From: Aquisalimonas sp. 2447
GTDB lineage: Bacteria > Pseudomonadota > Gammaproteobacteria > Nitrococcales > Aquisalimonadaceae
NCBI RefSeq assembly: GCF_012044895.1
Contig: NZ_CP050695.1
Span: forward strand, 2,138,501 to 2,202,500
Length of the DNA stretch: 64,000 nt
Reading direction: 5' to 3'
In this document: positions 42,951 to 53,335 of the stretch, piece by piece
Layout: each line of letters begins with the position of its first letter
Position numbering within the stretch: position 1 is the stretch's first letter
Translations under genes and position numbers: made by a program
Notes under the pieces: model-generated
Seen by the model: the letters and a program-made list of their open reading frames with translations, nothing else
Told to the model about the DNA's origin: nothing
Databases searched by the model: none

Positions 42951-45900
42951 TCAGTTTCCGGCGGCGTCCATGGCATCCAGCGGCATCGGGCGGGCAATGC
43001 CGAAGCCCTGGGCGTAATCGACGCCAATCTCGGTCAGGGCCCGGCGTACCGACTCCGTCTCCACGAACTCTGCCACGGTGGATTTGCCCATGACGTGGCC
43101 GATGTCGTTGATGGAGCGCACCACGGCGTGATTGATGGCATTGGTGTCCAGATCCCGCACGAACATGCCATCGATCTTGACGGCATCCACCGGCAGGTTC
43201 TTCAGGTAGGCAAACGACGATAGGCCGCTGCCGAAATCGTCCAGGGCGAAACGGCAGCCCAGCCCGCGCAGACTGGTCATGAATTCCGTGGCGACAGACA
43301 GGTTGCGGATAGCCGCCGTCTCGGTAATCTCGAAGCAGATCCGGTGCGGCTCCACCCGGGCCGACCGCATCCTGGCCAGCAGCCAGTCCAGGAAATCCTC
43401 GTCACCCACCGAGAGGCCGGAGAGGTTGATGGCGCAGGAACCCAGCTGCTCCAGGTGGCCTGGGCGCCCCTCCAGCCAGTTCAGGGCATTGTCGATAACC
43501 CAGCGGTCCACTGTCGGGATCAGGTTGAAACGCTCGGCCGCCGGCAGGAAAGCCCCGGGCTGGATCAGCTGGCCATCCGTCCCTTCCATGCGCAGCAGAA
43601 GCTCGTAATGCCGGCGCTGCTCCGCCTTCTGCAGGGGCACGATCGGCTGACAGTACAACCTTAGCCGGTCCGCAGTCAGGGCTTCACGGATGCCGCTGAC
43701 CCATTGCATCTCGCCGTGCCGCCGCTCCAGTTCCTCGTCGCCCTGACGATAGACGTGGATGCGATTGCGCCCTTGATCCTTGGCGGCGTAACAGGCGGTG
43801 TCGGCGACGCTCATGACGTCATGCATGGTGCCCGCGGTCTGCGCGATGGGCACCAGGCCGATGCTCACTCCCAGGCCGAAGGCGCGGCCATCCCAGGTGA
43901 ACTGGAACTCGCTCACCGCCTGACGGACCCCATCGGCGATCGTGTAGGCCGCCTCGGCGCTGCGGTGCCGCAGCAGGATGCCGAACTCGTCCCCGCCCAG
44001 CCGGGCCAGCATGTCCCGGTCGCCCAACTGCTCCTGTAGAACGGCGCTGAGCTGACGCAGCAGTTCATCTCCGGCCAGATGACCGCAGGTGTCGTTGATG
44101 ACCTTGAACTGATCCAGGTCCAGGTAGCAGATCACATGCTCGCTGCCCTCGTCCCTGGCGTCGTCGAGAACGGCCTTCAGGTTGGTTTCGTACTCGCGGC
44201 GGTTGTACAGCCCGGTCAGCGCGTCATGGCGCGCCTGATAGCTGAGCTCCTCAGCCAGTTCCCGGGCCTCGGACGTGTCTTCGCACACCGCAAGCACGGG
44301 CACTCGATCGTCGGCCTGGGGCTGGGTCCGGGCACTGACGCGCACGCTGATGGTGCCACCGCCGCGCACCTCCAGATGCGAGTCCCAGCGGTGCACCTCG
44401 CCGGGCGCCCTGTGGCAGGCGTGCAGGTGATGATCCACCTCCCCCCGCCGCTCCTGGTGGTGCAGCACATCGAAGGGCAGACCCACGAGTTCCTCCACCC
44501 GATAACCCAGGGACTCGGCGGCAAAGCGGTTCACGGACGCCACGAAGCCGCTCTCGTCGATGGTGAAGAACATGGAGGGGTTGTCGTCGTACAGGGCGCG
44601 ATAGCGCTGTTCGCTCTCCCGCAGGGCGTCCAGGGCGGCCGCCCGGTCGTGGTTGATCAGTGCCTGTGCCACCTGGTCCGCCATGGCGCTGACAAAATTG
44701 ATCTCGTCCACGCGCCATTGCCGGCTGGCACCGATGGCCTCGGCACAGATCACCCCCGCCACCTCGCCGGAAACCCGCACCGAGGCATCCAGAAGGCCGC
44801 GAATGCCGCGCGGGCGGAGATAACTGTCGAGCATGCCGCTGGCGCGGGAATCCTGCTCCACGTCCTCGATTGCCAACGCGCGGGCGTTGCGCAATTCATC
44901 TAGGTAGGCCGCATTCCGCACCAAGTCGAGTTCGCCCGACGGGTCCGCCGCGGCGACAACGGCTCGCCGGGCGCCTCCCCGTTCGGACCCGGCTTCGCAC
45001 TGCAGTATCGTGCGCTTGTCATCGAGCATCCACAGGCTGGCGCGATGCACACCAAGCACGGTGCACACCGCATCACAGACGTCCTGGTACAAGGCCTCCA
45101 GATCACCCTCGGCCAGGGCCCGGCTGGTGGCCACGCGGCCCAGATGGAAATGCTGTTCCCGGGTGCGGCGCAGGTAATCGAGCTGCTCCTGCTCGACGCG
45201 TTTGCGTTCGCTGACATCAAGGATGGCCAGGCGGATGCGTCGCCCTTCGCTGGCGGGCAGTGGCACCGCACGGACTTCACACGGGATGGACTCACCCCGG
45301 GCGTTGCGATACACCCAGTCGAAGACCAGCCGCTCCCCGCTGAGACATCTGCGGATGATATCCCGCGCCTGCTCCAGGGAATCACTGCCATCAGCCTGCT
45401 CCGGCGGCAGCACCCATTCCGGTGCGGCATTCATGAGGGTGTCCCGGTCGGCCCCGAACAACCGTGTCGTATTGTCGTTGATATCAATGATCCGGTTGCG
45501 GTCGGCATCCAGCACGATGATGGACTCGACAGAGTTCTCCACCAGATCCCGGTACCTTTGCTGACTGGCCAGCAGTGACTCGTCCTTCTGCTGCCGTTGC
45601 AGGACACCGAGCATCATCTGCCCGGTGAGGGTGAGAAGCAGCTCCAGGTCCGTTCCCCAGCGCCGCGGCGCGTGGATCATGTCAAAGCCCACCGAGCCGA
45701 TACGCTGACCGTCCAGGAACAGGGGCGCGATCAGGACCGCGGCGACCTGGTACTCGCGGTACAGCTCTTTTTCCCCAGAGGCAGCGGGAGCCATGGTACG
45801 GGTGTCGGCAACATTGACCACGCGCCCCGCATCCAGCTCGCCACGGATCCAGCTCAGACGCCTTGCAGGCACCGGGCGCAGTTTGTCACGTCGTGAGGGA

Positions 45901-46166
45901 ACCCCTTCGGCGCACCACTCGTGGGTGCAGTAATACGCACCCTCCTCACCGCTCTGGATCACATAGGCGCGATCCACCCGGGCCAGTGCGGCAATATCCG
46001 CCAGGGCCTGGCGGATGGCACCTTCCACCTCGCCGGGAGAGACACTGATGAAGCGACTGGAGAGCTCCGCGATCAGCCGCAGCGCCGACTCGTCGCCGGC
46101 ATCGGAGGAATCGCATTCACTCCCTTCCGCTGCCATGGGGACGGGATTGCCCACGGTGTTCGTCAT
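42951..46166 (-). CDS. Multi-sensor diguanylate cyclase/phosphodiesterase (GAF-PAS-GAF-PAS-GGDEF-EAL)
   Basis: A 1071-residue soluble c-di-GMP protein. Approximate order: GAF 25-195, PAS 205-325, GAF 345-505, PAS 515-635, GGDEF 640-800, EAL 815-1065. The cyclase motif RLGGDEFG is intact near residue 723; the RxxD inhibitory site is absent (GDRD there). The EAL signature reads YELLLRM near 851, and the metal and catalytic residues in NLSG, EITET, ALDDFGSG and VKIDG are present, so phosphodiesterase activity is likely. No membrane helix. A possible controller of MshE and the PilZ protein. Confidence 0.9.
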   Translation of the reverse strand: MTNTVGNPVPMAAEGSECDSSDAGDESALRLIAELSSRFISVSPGEVEGAIRQALADIAALARVDRAYVIQSGEEGAYYCTHEWCAEGVPSRRDKLRPVPARRLSWIRGELDAGRVVNVADTRTMAPAASGEKELYREYQVAAVLIAPLFLDGQRIGSVGFDMIHAPRRWGTDLELLLTLTGQMMLGVLQRQQKDESLLASQQRYRDLVENSVESIIVLDADRNRIIDINDNTTRLFGADRDTLMNAAPEWVLPPEQADGSDSLEQARDIIRRCLSGERLVFDWVYRNARGESIPCEVRAVPLPASEGRRIRLAILDVSERKRVEQEQLDYLRRTREQHFHLGRVATSRALAEGDLEALYQDVCDAVCTVLGVHRASLWMLDDKRTILQCEAGSERGGARRAVVAAADPSGELDLVRNAAYLDELRNARALAIEDVEQDSRASGMLDSYLRPRGIRGLLDASVRVSGEVAGVICAEAIGASRQWRVDEINFVSAMADQVAQALINHDRAAALDALRESEQRYRALYDDNPSMFFTIDESGFVASVNRFAAESLGYRVEELVGLPFDVLHHQERRGEVDHHLHACHRAPGEVHRWDSHLEVRGGGTISVRVSARTQPQADDRVPVLAVCEDTSEARELAEELSYQARHDALTGLYNRREYETNLKAVLDDARDEGSEHVICYLDLDQFKVINDTCGHLAGDELLRQLSAVLQEQLGDRDMLARLGGDEFGILLRHRSAEAAYTIADGVRQAVSEFQFTWDGRAFGLGVSIGLVPIAQTAGTMHDVMSVADTACYAAKDQGRNRIHVYRQGDEELERRHGEMQWVSGIREALTADRLRLYCQPIVPLQKAEQRRHYELLLRMEGTDGQLIQPGAFLPAAERFNLIPTVDRWVIDNALNWLEGRPGHLEQLGSCAINLSGLSVGDEDFLDWLLARMRSARVEPHRICFEITETAAIRNLSVATEFMTSLRGLGCRFALDDFGSGLSSFAYLKNLPVDAVKIDGMFVRDLDTNAINHAVVRSINDIGHVMGKSTVAEFVETESVRRALTEIGVDYAQGFGIARPMPLDAMDAAGN

Positions 46167-46305
46167 GCACCCACCCTGCTGCGAACATGCACCAAACCAA
46201 ACGCTGCCGGCGGCACCGACACGTGTTATCGCCTCATGCTACCCGACGCGGTGCGCGGGTGAAGGGCACACCGCCCCGTTTTGCCAGACACGTCACACTT
46301 CAGGT

Positions 46306-48036
46306 TCAGGCGCTCTGCATGTGCTCCACCAGCATTTGGACGGTCTCCCGCCCGCGCCACCGGTTCACGTCCAGCCGGTACACCACGCGCAGCCGCGCCG
46401 GCAGGTGCTCATCCCAGCCCGCTTCCAGCGCACGGAAGGCGATCGCATCCAGGGTCGGACCGCGGCCATCGGCATCAGCCTGCAGACGCAGTTTGAGATG
46501 GTTGTCGCCCACCACACGCGCCCCGGCAACCAGGAAGACGCCGTCGAACACCGGCTCTGGAAATCCCTGCCCCCACGGGCCGCCGCCGCGCAGCGCCCGG
46601 GCCACTTCCAGGGAGAGCTCGGCCGGGGCCAGCTCACCGTCGGTCAACCACACCCCTTGTCGCTGCTCCAGGGGCAGGATGGTATCCACCACCTCGCTGA
46701 ATGCCTGCCGGAACGCTTCGAACCGGTCGCTGCGCACGCTGAGCCCCGCCGCCGCCGCATGGCCGCCGAAGCGCTGGATCAGCGCCGGGTGCCGCACGGC
46801 AACCTCTTCCAGCGCATCCCGCACATGAAGTCCGGGCACGGACCGTGCCGACCCCTTGAGTTCCCCGTCCTGCGACGGTGCGAACGCGATCACCGGCCGG
46901 TGGAAACGCTCTTTCAGACGCGAAGCAACGATGCCGACAACCCCCTGGTGCCAACCGGAGTCGGTCACGCACAACGCCGCGGGGGTGCTGTCACCGCTCC
47001 AGGACTGCTCGAAGGCCTCCACGGCGGCCATGGCCTCGGCGGCCATGCGCCCCTCGATCTCGCGGCGCTCGCGGTTCAGGGCATCCAGTCGCTGCGCGTG
47101 TTCCCGGGCAACCCCGGGATCATCACAGAGGAGGCATTCAATACCCCGGGTCATGTCGTCCAGCCGCCCCGCTGCATTGAGGCGGGGGCCGGCAGCGAAC
47201 CCGAGATCCGCCGATACACAGTGAACGGGCTCGCGCCCCCCCACTTCCAGCAATGCCGTGATACCCGGCCGGCAGTGACCGGCGCGGATGCGGCGCAATC
47301 CCTGCTCCACCAGCACACGATTAATCTGATCCAGCGGCACAACGTCGGCCACCGTCCCCAGGGCCACCAGGTCGAGCAGGCCGGCGAGCTGCGGCTCGGC
47401 GCTGCCACTGAACCAGCCCCACTCCCGGAGTCGGCCACGCAACCCCGCGAGCACGTAGAACAGCACACCGACGCCGGCCAGGTGCTTGCCGGGGAAGGTG
47501 TCGTCGGGAAGGTTCGGATTGACCATGGCATCCGGCACCGGGAGCTCCGCCGGCGGCAGATGGTGATCGGTCACCACCACCCGCATGCCGAGCTCCCGTG
47601 CGCGCCGCACGCCCTCGACGCTGGAGACGCCATTGTCCACCGTCACCAGCAGATCCGGGCGACGCCCGAACGCCTCATCGACGATTTCGGGGGTCAAGCC
47701 GTAGCCGTACTCGAAGCGATTCGGGACCAGGTACTCCACATGGCGGGCACCCAGCGCCCGCAGGCCGAGCACCCCGAGGGCGCAGCTGGATGCACCGTCG
47801 GCGTCGAAATCCCCCACCAGCAGGATACGCTGCTGCTGCATGACCGCCTCGGCGAGATGATCCAGCGCACTCTCCAGACCAGCGAGCCCGTCGGTGGACG
47901 CCAACCCTGCCAGGGAACAATCGAGCTGGTGGGCATCAGTGACGCCCCGGCGGGCATAGACCCGCTGCAGCACGGGATGCAGATGCGCCAGCGCGGCCTC
48001 GGCGGAAGGGCCTGCGGGGCGACGCCGGATTTTCAT
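46306..48036 (-). CDS. recJ: Single-strand-specific 5'-3' exonuclease RecJ
   Basis: A 576-residue DHH-family nuclease for recombination and mismatch repair. LLVGDFDADGASSCALG (motif I), LLVTVDNGVSSVEGV and VVVTDHHLPPAELP (DHH motif III), and the DHHA1 motif SGWHQGVVGIVASRLKE with GSARSVPGLHVRDAL and GGHAAAAGLSV are all present. It overlaps the upstream RpfE-like gene by four bases, a pairing also seen in xanthomonads. Confidence 0.96.
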   Translation of the reverse strand: MKIRRRPAGPSAEAALAHLHPVLQRVYARRGVTDAHQLDCSLAGLASTDGLAGLESALDHLAEAVMQQQRILLVGDFDADGASSCALGVLGLRALGARHVEYLVPNRFEYGYGLTPEIVDEAFGRRPDLLVTVDNGVSSVEGVRRARELGMRVVVTDHHLPPAELPVPDAMVNPNLPDDTFPGKHLAGVGVLFYVLAGLRGRLREWGWFSGSAEPQLAGLLDLVALGTVADVVPLDQINRVLVEQGLRRIRAGHCRPGITALLEVGGREPVHCVSADLGFAAGPRLNAAGRLDDMTRGIECLLCDDPGVAREHAQRLDALNRERREIEGRMAAEAMAAVEAFEQSWSGDSTPAALCVTDSGWHQGVVGIVASRLKERFHRPVIAFAPSQDGELKGSARSVPGLHVRDALEEVAVRHPALIQRFGGHAAAAGLSVRSDRFEAFRQAFSEVVDTILPLEQRQGVWLTDGELAPAELSLEVARALRGGGPWGQGFPEPVFDGVFLVAGARVVGDNHLKLRLQADADGRGPTLDAIAFRALEAGWDEHLPARLRVVYRLDVNRWRGRETVQMLVEHMQSA

Positions 48037-49082
48037 GCAGACGCGAGCAGGCTGACGAAAGACCGGCGACGACGCCAGAACGCCAGGCGACTGGCCGGGG
48101 TCAACCGGCGCGGGGCAACATCGTGCCCGACGTCCAGCGTCAGGGAGGCGCAGCCGCGCTGCCGCAGGGACCGCTCCAGGGGCTCCGCCCAGGCTTCACA
48201 GAAATCCTGCACTGCGGCTTCCCAGGCCTGGAATGACTCACCGTCGCGGACCACCGGCAGCTCCGGGGCCACCGCCAGGGTCCGCCCCGTCTCCGCGGCC
48301 TGCAGGACAGGCTCCGCCTCCCGGGGCCAATGCCTGACGACAAGCCCGGCGGCAACGCCAAGGCCGCGCACCAGCGGATCGTCGGCGAACACCGTATTCC
48401 AGCGACCGCTCACCCGCGGCAGCACGCCACCACCCCAGGGCCAGATCCCGTTGACTAGCAAACTGCCCTGGCGCTCCCGGTTCTGGTTGACCGCATGCCC
48501 GTGAAACAGCATCTGCGTCTCGTTAAGGCGCGCCTGCCACCACGACGCGTCTTCGCCCCGGGGCTGCACCGAGCCCAGCGGCACGTCTCGGGCTGTGTGC
48601 AAGGGCACCGTCTGCACCCGGGGTGGCGTGGAACAGCGCAGGAACCACGCATCCGGCAACGGCGTCACCAGTTCAAGACCGTCGTCACGGAAGTAATCGT
48701 TGAAGGCCCGGGCAAGCTGGCGGGCTTCCTCCTGGTCAATATCCAGGGTCTCCGGTCCCAGCAGGCGCAGCTGATCGCGATCAGCCAGCAGGTGGATCGG
48801 ATCGGCACGGAACCAGTAGTCGTCGCCGGGGACACCGCCGGCACCCAGCAACGCCAGTGGGCCGGCCGGCGCTGCGCGGTCAGATGGCTCCAGGGTAAAC
48901 CCGGGGACGCCGGTGACCGCCTCGGCCCGCCGCGTAAGATGCGCCCTGGACAGCAGCCCGGCCAGGCGTGCCATCGCCGGTGAGGCATGCACCAGCTCCC
49001 TGGCATCCGCCGGGATCGGCCCCAGCAGGCCGGGAACCCGCAGATAGCATCCGCTGTGTTGATCGGGCCGGACCTGGGCCAT
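48033..49082 (-). CDS. RpfE-like conserved protein (phosphoglycerate mutase-like annotation)
   Basis: A 349-residue protein. DDYWFRADPIHLLADRDQLRL, NDYFRDDGLELVTPLPDAWFL, MLFHGHAVNQNRERQG and NGIWPWGGGVLP form a strong conserved pattern that I associate with the RpfE-like family beside recJ, sometimes labelled phosphoglycerate mutase. The histidine/aspartate set suggests a metal or phosphate site, but no activity is established. The start at 49082 lies 12 bases after the thrC stop and lacks a good ribosome-binding site; a longer frame runs into thrC and is unlikely. Confidence 0.68.
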   Translation of the reverse strand: MAQVRPDQHSGCYLRVPGLLGPIPADARELVHASPAMARLAGLLSRAHLTRRAEAVTGVPGFTLEPSDRAAPAGPLALLGAGGVPGDDYWFRADPIHLLADRDQLRLLGPETLDIDQEEARQLARAFNDYFRDDGLELVTPLPDAWFLRCSTPPRVQTVPLHTARDVPLGSVQPRGEDASWWQARLNETQMLFHGHAVNQNRERQGSLLVNGIWPWGGGVLPRVSGRWNTVFADDPLVRGLGVAAGLVVRHWPREAEPVLQAAETGRTLAVAPELPVVRDGESFQAWEAAVQDFCEAWAEPLERSLRQRGCASLTLDVGHDVAPRRLTPASRLAFWRRRRSFVSLLASA

Positions 49083-49093
49083 CGCCCGGGTGA

Positions 49094-50230
49094 TCAGAGC
49101 TTGTCCAGAATCGCCCGGCGCACGGTGTCCAGTTCCGCCGGGATGGTCTTGATGGCATCGCCGGACTGGCGGATGGCGACGTCCGGATCCTTGAGGCCGT
49201 GACCGGTCAGGGTGCACACCACCGTACTGCCCTCCGGAATGCGTCCATTGCGAATGTCGCGCATGGCGCCGGCCACCGACGCCGCCGAGGCCGGCTCACA
49301 GAACACGCCTTCCCGCGCCGCCAGCCACCGCTGGGCCTCGAGGATCTCCTCGTCACTGCACTCGTCGAACCAGCCGCCGGACTCCCGACTGGCGTGCCAG
49401 GCGTACTCCCAGGACTGGGGATCCCCGATGCGGATGGCGGTGGCGACGGTATCCGGCTCCTGCACCGGGCCGCCGCGCATGAACGGCGCAGACCCGCTGG
49501 CCTGATAGCCGATCATGGTCGGGCGATCGCCGACGATGGCACTGGCATAACGGCAGTTGCCACCGCAGTAGGAGCAGGCGTCGGTGAGGTGCTCACTGCG
49601 CTTGCCCGCGCATTCGCAGTAGCCGATCCAGTGGGCGGTGATGTTGCCGGCATTGCCTACGGGCAGGCAGTGGTAGTCCGGGGCGCGCTCCAGTTCCTCG
49701 ACAATCTCGAAGGCCGCGGTCTTCTGCCCCTGCAGCCGGTAGGGGTTGATGGAGTTGACGATGGTCACCGGGGCATGGTCAGCCATATCCTTGACGATAC
49801 GCATGCCGGCGTCGAAGTTGCCGGCAATCTGCAGCACTTCGGCGCCGTGCATGATGGCCTGGGCCAGCTTGCCCATGGCGATCTTGCCGTCCGGGATCAG
49901 CACGAAGGCACGCATCCCGGCACGGGCGGCATAGGCGGCCGCAGACGCCGAGGTGTTGCCCGTTGACGCACAGATGACCGCTGCACTGCCCTGCTCCCGG
50001 GCATGGGTCACCGCCATGGTCATGCCGCGGTCCTTGAACGAGCCAGTGGGATTGAGCCCCTCGAACTTGACGTACAGGTCCACGTCACGTCCCAGGTCCC
50101 TGGGAATATGGTTTAAGCGGATCAGCGGCGTATTGCCCTCCCCGAGACTGATGGGGCGGGCGTCGTCACTGACCGGCAGCCGGTCCTTGTACTTGCTGAT
50201 CAGGCCTGTGTAGCGCGGGCGGAATGGCAT
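49094..50230 (-). CDS. thrC: Threonine synthase with a cysteine-rich segment
   Basis: A 378-residue PLP enzyme converting O-phosphohomoserine to threonine. The PLP lysine is K66 in [26 protein letters not shown] and [12 protein letters not shown] (phosphate loop) are typical of the compact class. Unusually, directly after the GNAGN loop there is a segment with Cys205, Cys207, Cys219, Cys222 and Cys226, spaced C-x-C-x11-C-x2-C-x3-C, which looks like a zinc or iron-sulfur site. The gene follows hom by 42 bases in the alaC-hom-thrC operon. Confidence 0.95.
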   Translation of the reverse strand: MPFRPRYTGLISKYKDRLPVSDDARPISLGEGNTPLIRLNHIPRDLGRDVDLYVKFEGLNPTGSFKDRGMTMAVTHAREQGSAAVICASTGNTSASAAAYAARAGMRAFVLIPDGKIAMGKLAQAIMHGAEVLQIAGNFDAGMRIVKDMADHAPVTIVNSINPYRLQGQKTAAFEIVEELERAPDYHCLPVGNAGNITAHWIGYCECAGKRSEHLTDACSYCGGNCRYASAIVGDRPTMIGYQASGSAPFMRGGPVQEPDTVATAIRIGDPQSWEYAWHASRESGGWFDECSDEEILEAQRWLAAREGVFCEPASAASVAGAMRDIRNGRIPEGSTVVCTLTGHGLKDPDVAIRQSGDAIKTIPAELDTVRRAILDKL

Positions 50231-50272
50231 GAGATGTCCCGTTCCTGTTGGTGGCGTCGGCGAACCGGCGCG

Positions 50273-51583
50273 TTATTGCAGCTGTTCCTGGCGGATGCGC
50301 GTGATCCGCCCCTGCACGGCGTCCAGGGCCTCCATGCGCTCCTGGGCCTCGTCCATCTGGCGCTCGCGCACCGGATGCGTCAGCAGGATCACCGGCACGT
50401 TCTCGGCGCCCGGTGCCGGTTCCTTCTGCAGAATGGCCTCGATGCTGATCCCCGCCTCGCCCAGAATGCGCGTGATATCCGCCAGCACACCGGGTTGATC
50501 GGCGAGCTCCATGCGCAGGTAGTAGGCCGTGACAATGCCCGACATGGGCATGATCGGCGCATCGGACAGGGCCGTGGACTGGAACGCCAGGTACGGCACC
50601 CGGTTCACCGGATCCAGCTCGAATTCCCGCACCACGTCCACCAGGTCCGCGACCACCGCGGAGGCAGTGGCATCGGCGCCGGCCCCGGCACCATAGTACA
50701 GCGTGGGGCCGACGGCATCGCCCATGACCATGACTGCATTCATGACGCCGTCGACACTGGCCAGGAGCTGGCGTTTCGGCAGCAACGTGGGATGGACCCG
50801 CAGCTCGATACCCTCTTCCGTCTGCCGGCAGATGCCGAGATGCTTGATGCGATAGCCGAGCTCCTCGGCGTAGGCGACGTCCTCCCGGCTGATGTGCGAG
50901 ATGCCTTCGGTGTGCACCTTGTCAAACTGCAGCGGGATGCCGAAGGCGATGGACGCCAGAATGGTGAGCTTGTGGGCGGCATCCACCCCTTCCACGTCGA
51001 AGGTCGGGTCCGCCTCGGCGTAGCCCAGCCGCTGGGCCTCGGCGAGCACGTCCCCGAACTGCCGGCCCTCGTAGTACATCTCCGAGAGAATGAAGTTGGC
51101 GGTGCCGTTAATGATCCCCGCAAGCCATTCTATACGGTTGCCGGCAAGACCCTCGCGGATGCTCTTGATGATCGGGATACCGCCGGCCACGGCGGCCTCA
51201 AAGGCCACGGTGACACCGTTCTCCCGGGCATGGGCGAAAATCTCGTTGCCGTGCAACGCGATCAGGGCCTTGTTGGCGGTGACCACGTGCTTGCCGTTCT
51301 TCAGCGCCTGAATCACCAACTCCCGAGCCGGCTCATAGCCGCCGATCAGCTCCAGGACGATCTCCGTCTCCGGATCGTTGACCACTTCGAAGGGGTCGGT
51401 GGTGAGACGGATCCCCTTGGTCGAGCAACCACGGGGGCGATCGAGATTACGCGCCGCGGCGGCAACGATCTCGATGCCACGCCCCGCACGCCGGGTGATC
51501 TCGTCGCTGTTTCTCTCCAGCAGATTGATGGTGCCGGCACCCACGGTGCCCAGGCCCAGCAGGCCAACCTTAACCGAACTCAC
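50273..51583 (-). CDS. hom: Homoserine dehydrogenase
   Basis: A 436-residue NAD(P)-dependent enzyme reducing aspartate semialdehyde to homoserine. [17 protein letters not shown] is the nucleotide-binding start, [12 protein letters not shown] and [31 protein letters not shown] form the catalytic region, and a C-terminal ACT domain ([21 protein letters not shown]) suggests threonine feedback. It is the monofunctional type; no aspartokinase is fused. The start is GTG, overlapping the alaC stop as GTGA. Confidence 0.96.
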   Translation of the reverse strand: MSSVKVGLLGLGTVGAGTINLLERNSDEITRRAGRGIEIVAAAARNLDRPRGCSTKGIRLTTDPFEVVNDPETEIVLELIGGYEPARELVIQALKNGKHVVTANKALIALHGNEIFAHARENGVTVAFEAAVAGGIPIIKSIREGLAGNRIEWLAGIINGTANFILSEMYYEGRQFGDVLAEAQRLGYAEADPTFDVEGVDAAHKLTILASIAFGIPLQFDKVHTEGISHISREDVAYAEELGYRIKHLGICRQTEEGIELRVHPTLLPKRQLLASVDGVMNAVMVMGDAVGPTLYYGAGAGADATASAVVADLVDVVREFELDPVNRVPYLAFQSTALSDAPIMPMSGIVTAYYLRMELADQPGVLADITRILGEAGISIEAILQKEPAPGAENVPVILLTHPVRERQMDEAQERMEALDAVQGRITRIRQEQLQ

Positions 51584-52782
51584 GCACTCACCTCCCCCGC
51601 CTCGGCGTCGCGCCGGAACATCGCCTTGATGCCCCGCAGCGCCTGGCGGGTCCTGTGTTCATTCTCGATCAGGCCGAAGCGCACATGATCGTCCCCATAG
51701 TCGCCAAAGCCGATCCCCGGGGAGACGGCAACCTTGGCATCCCGCAGCAGCTTCTTGGAAAATTCCAACGACCCCATGGCCCGGTATGCCTCCGGGATCG
51801 GGGCCCAGACAAACATGGTGGCGCGGGGTTTCTCCACCGGCCAGCCCAGTGCATCCAGACCGTCGCAGAGGACATCCCGCCGACGCCGGTACATCTCCCG
51901 AATTTCGTCGACACAATCTTGCGGCCCTTCCAGGGCCGCAATGGCCGCCACCTGGATGGGCGTGAACATACCGTAATCCAGGTACGACTTCATCCTCGCC
52001 AGCGCGGCAATCAGGTCCGGATTGCCGCACACGAACCCCACACGCCAGCCCGGCATGTTGTAAGTCTTCGACAGCGAATAGGCCTCCACGGCGATCTCCT
52101 TGGCCCCGGGCACTTCCAGGATGGACGGCGCCCGATAGCCGTCGAAGACGATCTCCGCATAGGCCAGGTCGTGCACGATCCAGATACCGTGCTCGCGGCA
52201 GATCGCCACGATCCGCTCGAAGAAGTCCAGATCCACGCACTGGCCGGTGGGATTGCCCGGGAAATTCAGCACCAGCATCTTCGGCCGCGGCCAGCTCTCG
52301 CGGATGGCCCGCTCCAGTTCGGCAAAGAAATCCACACCCGGCACCAGGGGCACATGGCGGATATCGCCCCCGGCGATGATCACCCCGTACGGGTGGATGG
52401 GATAGGCGGGATTGGGCACCAGCACCGTGTCCCCCGGCCCCAGCGTTGCCAGCGCCAGATGCGCAAGGCCTTCCTTGGAGCCGATGGTGACAATGGCCTC
52501 GCTCTCCGGGTCCAGCGAGACGTCGAAACGCTCCGCATACCAGTTGCAGACGGCGCGACGCAGCCGCGGAATCCCGCGAGAGACCGAGTAGCGATGCGTG
52601 TCCGGCCGCTGCACTGCCTCGGTGAGCTTGTCCACGATATGCTGCGGCGTCGGCCGATCCGGATTACCCATGCCGAAATCGACGATATCTTCGCCACGGG
52701 CGCGCGCCTCCGCCTTCAACTGATTGACGATATTGAAGACGTATGGCGGAAGTCGCTTGATGCGGGGGAATTCGGTATCCAA
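51580..52782 (-). CDS. alaC: Pyridoxal-phosphate aminotransferase, AlaC type
   Basis: A 400-residue fold-type I aminotransferase. [57 protein letters not shown] and [17 protein letters not shown] (PLP lysine) fit AlaC, a glutamate-pyruvate transaminase. Members of this group next to hom and thrC are common in gammaproteobacteria, and a role in methionine/threonine-related transamination is also suggested. First gene of the alaC-hom-thrC operon. Confidence 0.9.
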   Translation of the reverse strand: MDTEFPRIKRLPPYVFNIVNQLKAEARARGEDIVDFGMGNPDRPTPQHIVDKLTEAVQRPDTHRYSVSRGIPRLRRAVCNWYAERFDVSLDPESEAIVTIGSKEGLAHLALATLGPGDTVLVPNPAYPIHPYGVIIAGGDIRHVPLVPGVDFFAELERAIRESWPRPKMLVLNFPGNPTGQCVDLDFFERIVAICREHGIWIVHDLAYAEIVFDGYRAPSILEVPGAKEIAVEAYSLSKTYNMPGWRVGFVCGNPDLIAALARMKSYLDYGMFTPIQVAAIAALEGPQDCVDEIREMYRRRRDVLCDGLDALGWPVEKPRATMFVWAPIPEAYRAMGSLEFSKKLLRDAKVAVSPGIGFGDYGDDHVRFGLIENEHRTRQALRGIKAMFRRDAEAGEVSA

Positions 52783-52818
52783 CGTTGCCGTCCGGCCGGT
52801 GCCGCGAAAAAGAGGGGC

Positions 52819-52824
52819 ATTGTA
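52819..52824 (-). promoter_or_regulatory. Candidate -10 for the alaC-hom-thrC operon
   Basis: On the minus strand TACAAT lies 36 bases before the alaC start, a good -10. No convincing -35 lies 16-18 bases upstream (GGCTTT-like), so the promoter may depend on an activator. No threonine-rich attenuator leader peptide was seen in the short leader. Confidence 0.4.
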
Positions 52825-52925
52825 CTAACCTTGCGGCGATTAAAGCCAGGCTCGTCGCGGAGCACTGCGGCAGAGGCACGGACGACGGATTGATCCAGCG
52901 CCGACAGCGCCGTATCGTTTCCGGC

Positions 52926-53318
52926 ATGAGCATGAAACTGACCCAGGAAAACACTGGCGACGCCAACCGCATCCGCCGGTACGATGCGGGCTCGGTCACC
53001 GTCAATCAGACCGTGCTGACGCGCACGCTGCTGCTGACCCCGGAATGGATGGACGAACACTGGGGACCGGAAACGGTCACCGATCTCACCGGCGCCCATG
53101 TGGAGAGCATGATCGCCCACGATCCGGAATTGATCATCATCGGCACCGGCCGGCACCAGCACTTTCCCGACCGCAGCATCATGGGCCGCGCCATTCAGGC
53201 GGGTGTGGGCGTCGAGGTGATGAACACCGAGGCGGCCTGCCGGACCTACAACGTGCTGGCATCCGAACAGCGCCGCGTGCTGGCGGCGCTGTTCATGATC
53301 GAACCGGAGAGTGACTGA
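52926..53318 (+). CDS. Mth938-like domain protein (DUF498)
   Basis: A 130-residue protein of the Mth938/NDUFAF3-like family. IRRYDAGSVTVNQTVLTRTLLLTP, PELIIIGTGRHQHFP, GVGVEVMNTEAACRTYNVLASEQRRVLAALF are the characteristic blocks. The function in bacteria is not established; eukaryotic relatives help assemble complex I. Two ATG codons (52926 and 52932) are possible starts. It runs convergently to rpoS with 17 bases between the stops. Confidence 0.88.
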   Translation: MSMKLTQENTGDANRIRRYDAGSVTVNQTVLTRTLLLTPEWMDEHWGPETVTDLTGAHVESMIAHDPELIIIGTGRHQHFPDRSIMGRAIQAGVGVEVMNTEAACRTYNVLASEQRRVLAALFMIEPESD

Positions 53319-53335
53319 CCTCTCAGGACATCTTG

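Noticed and set aside
46015-48504. Very long open frame (829 codons) on the plus strand opposite recJ and its neighbour
   Set aside because: It is antisense to recJ and the RpfE-like gene, both with full motifs. High GC makes stop codons rare in this frame; the translation is rich in His, Arg, Gln and shows no domain.
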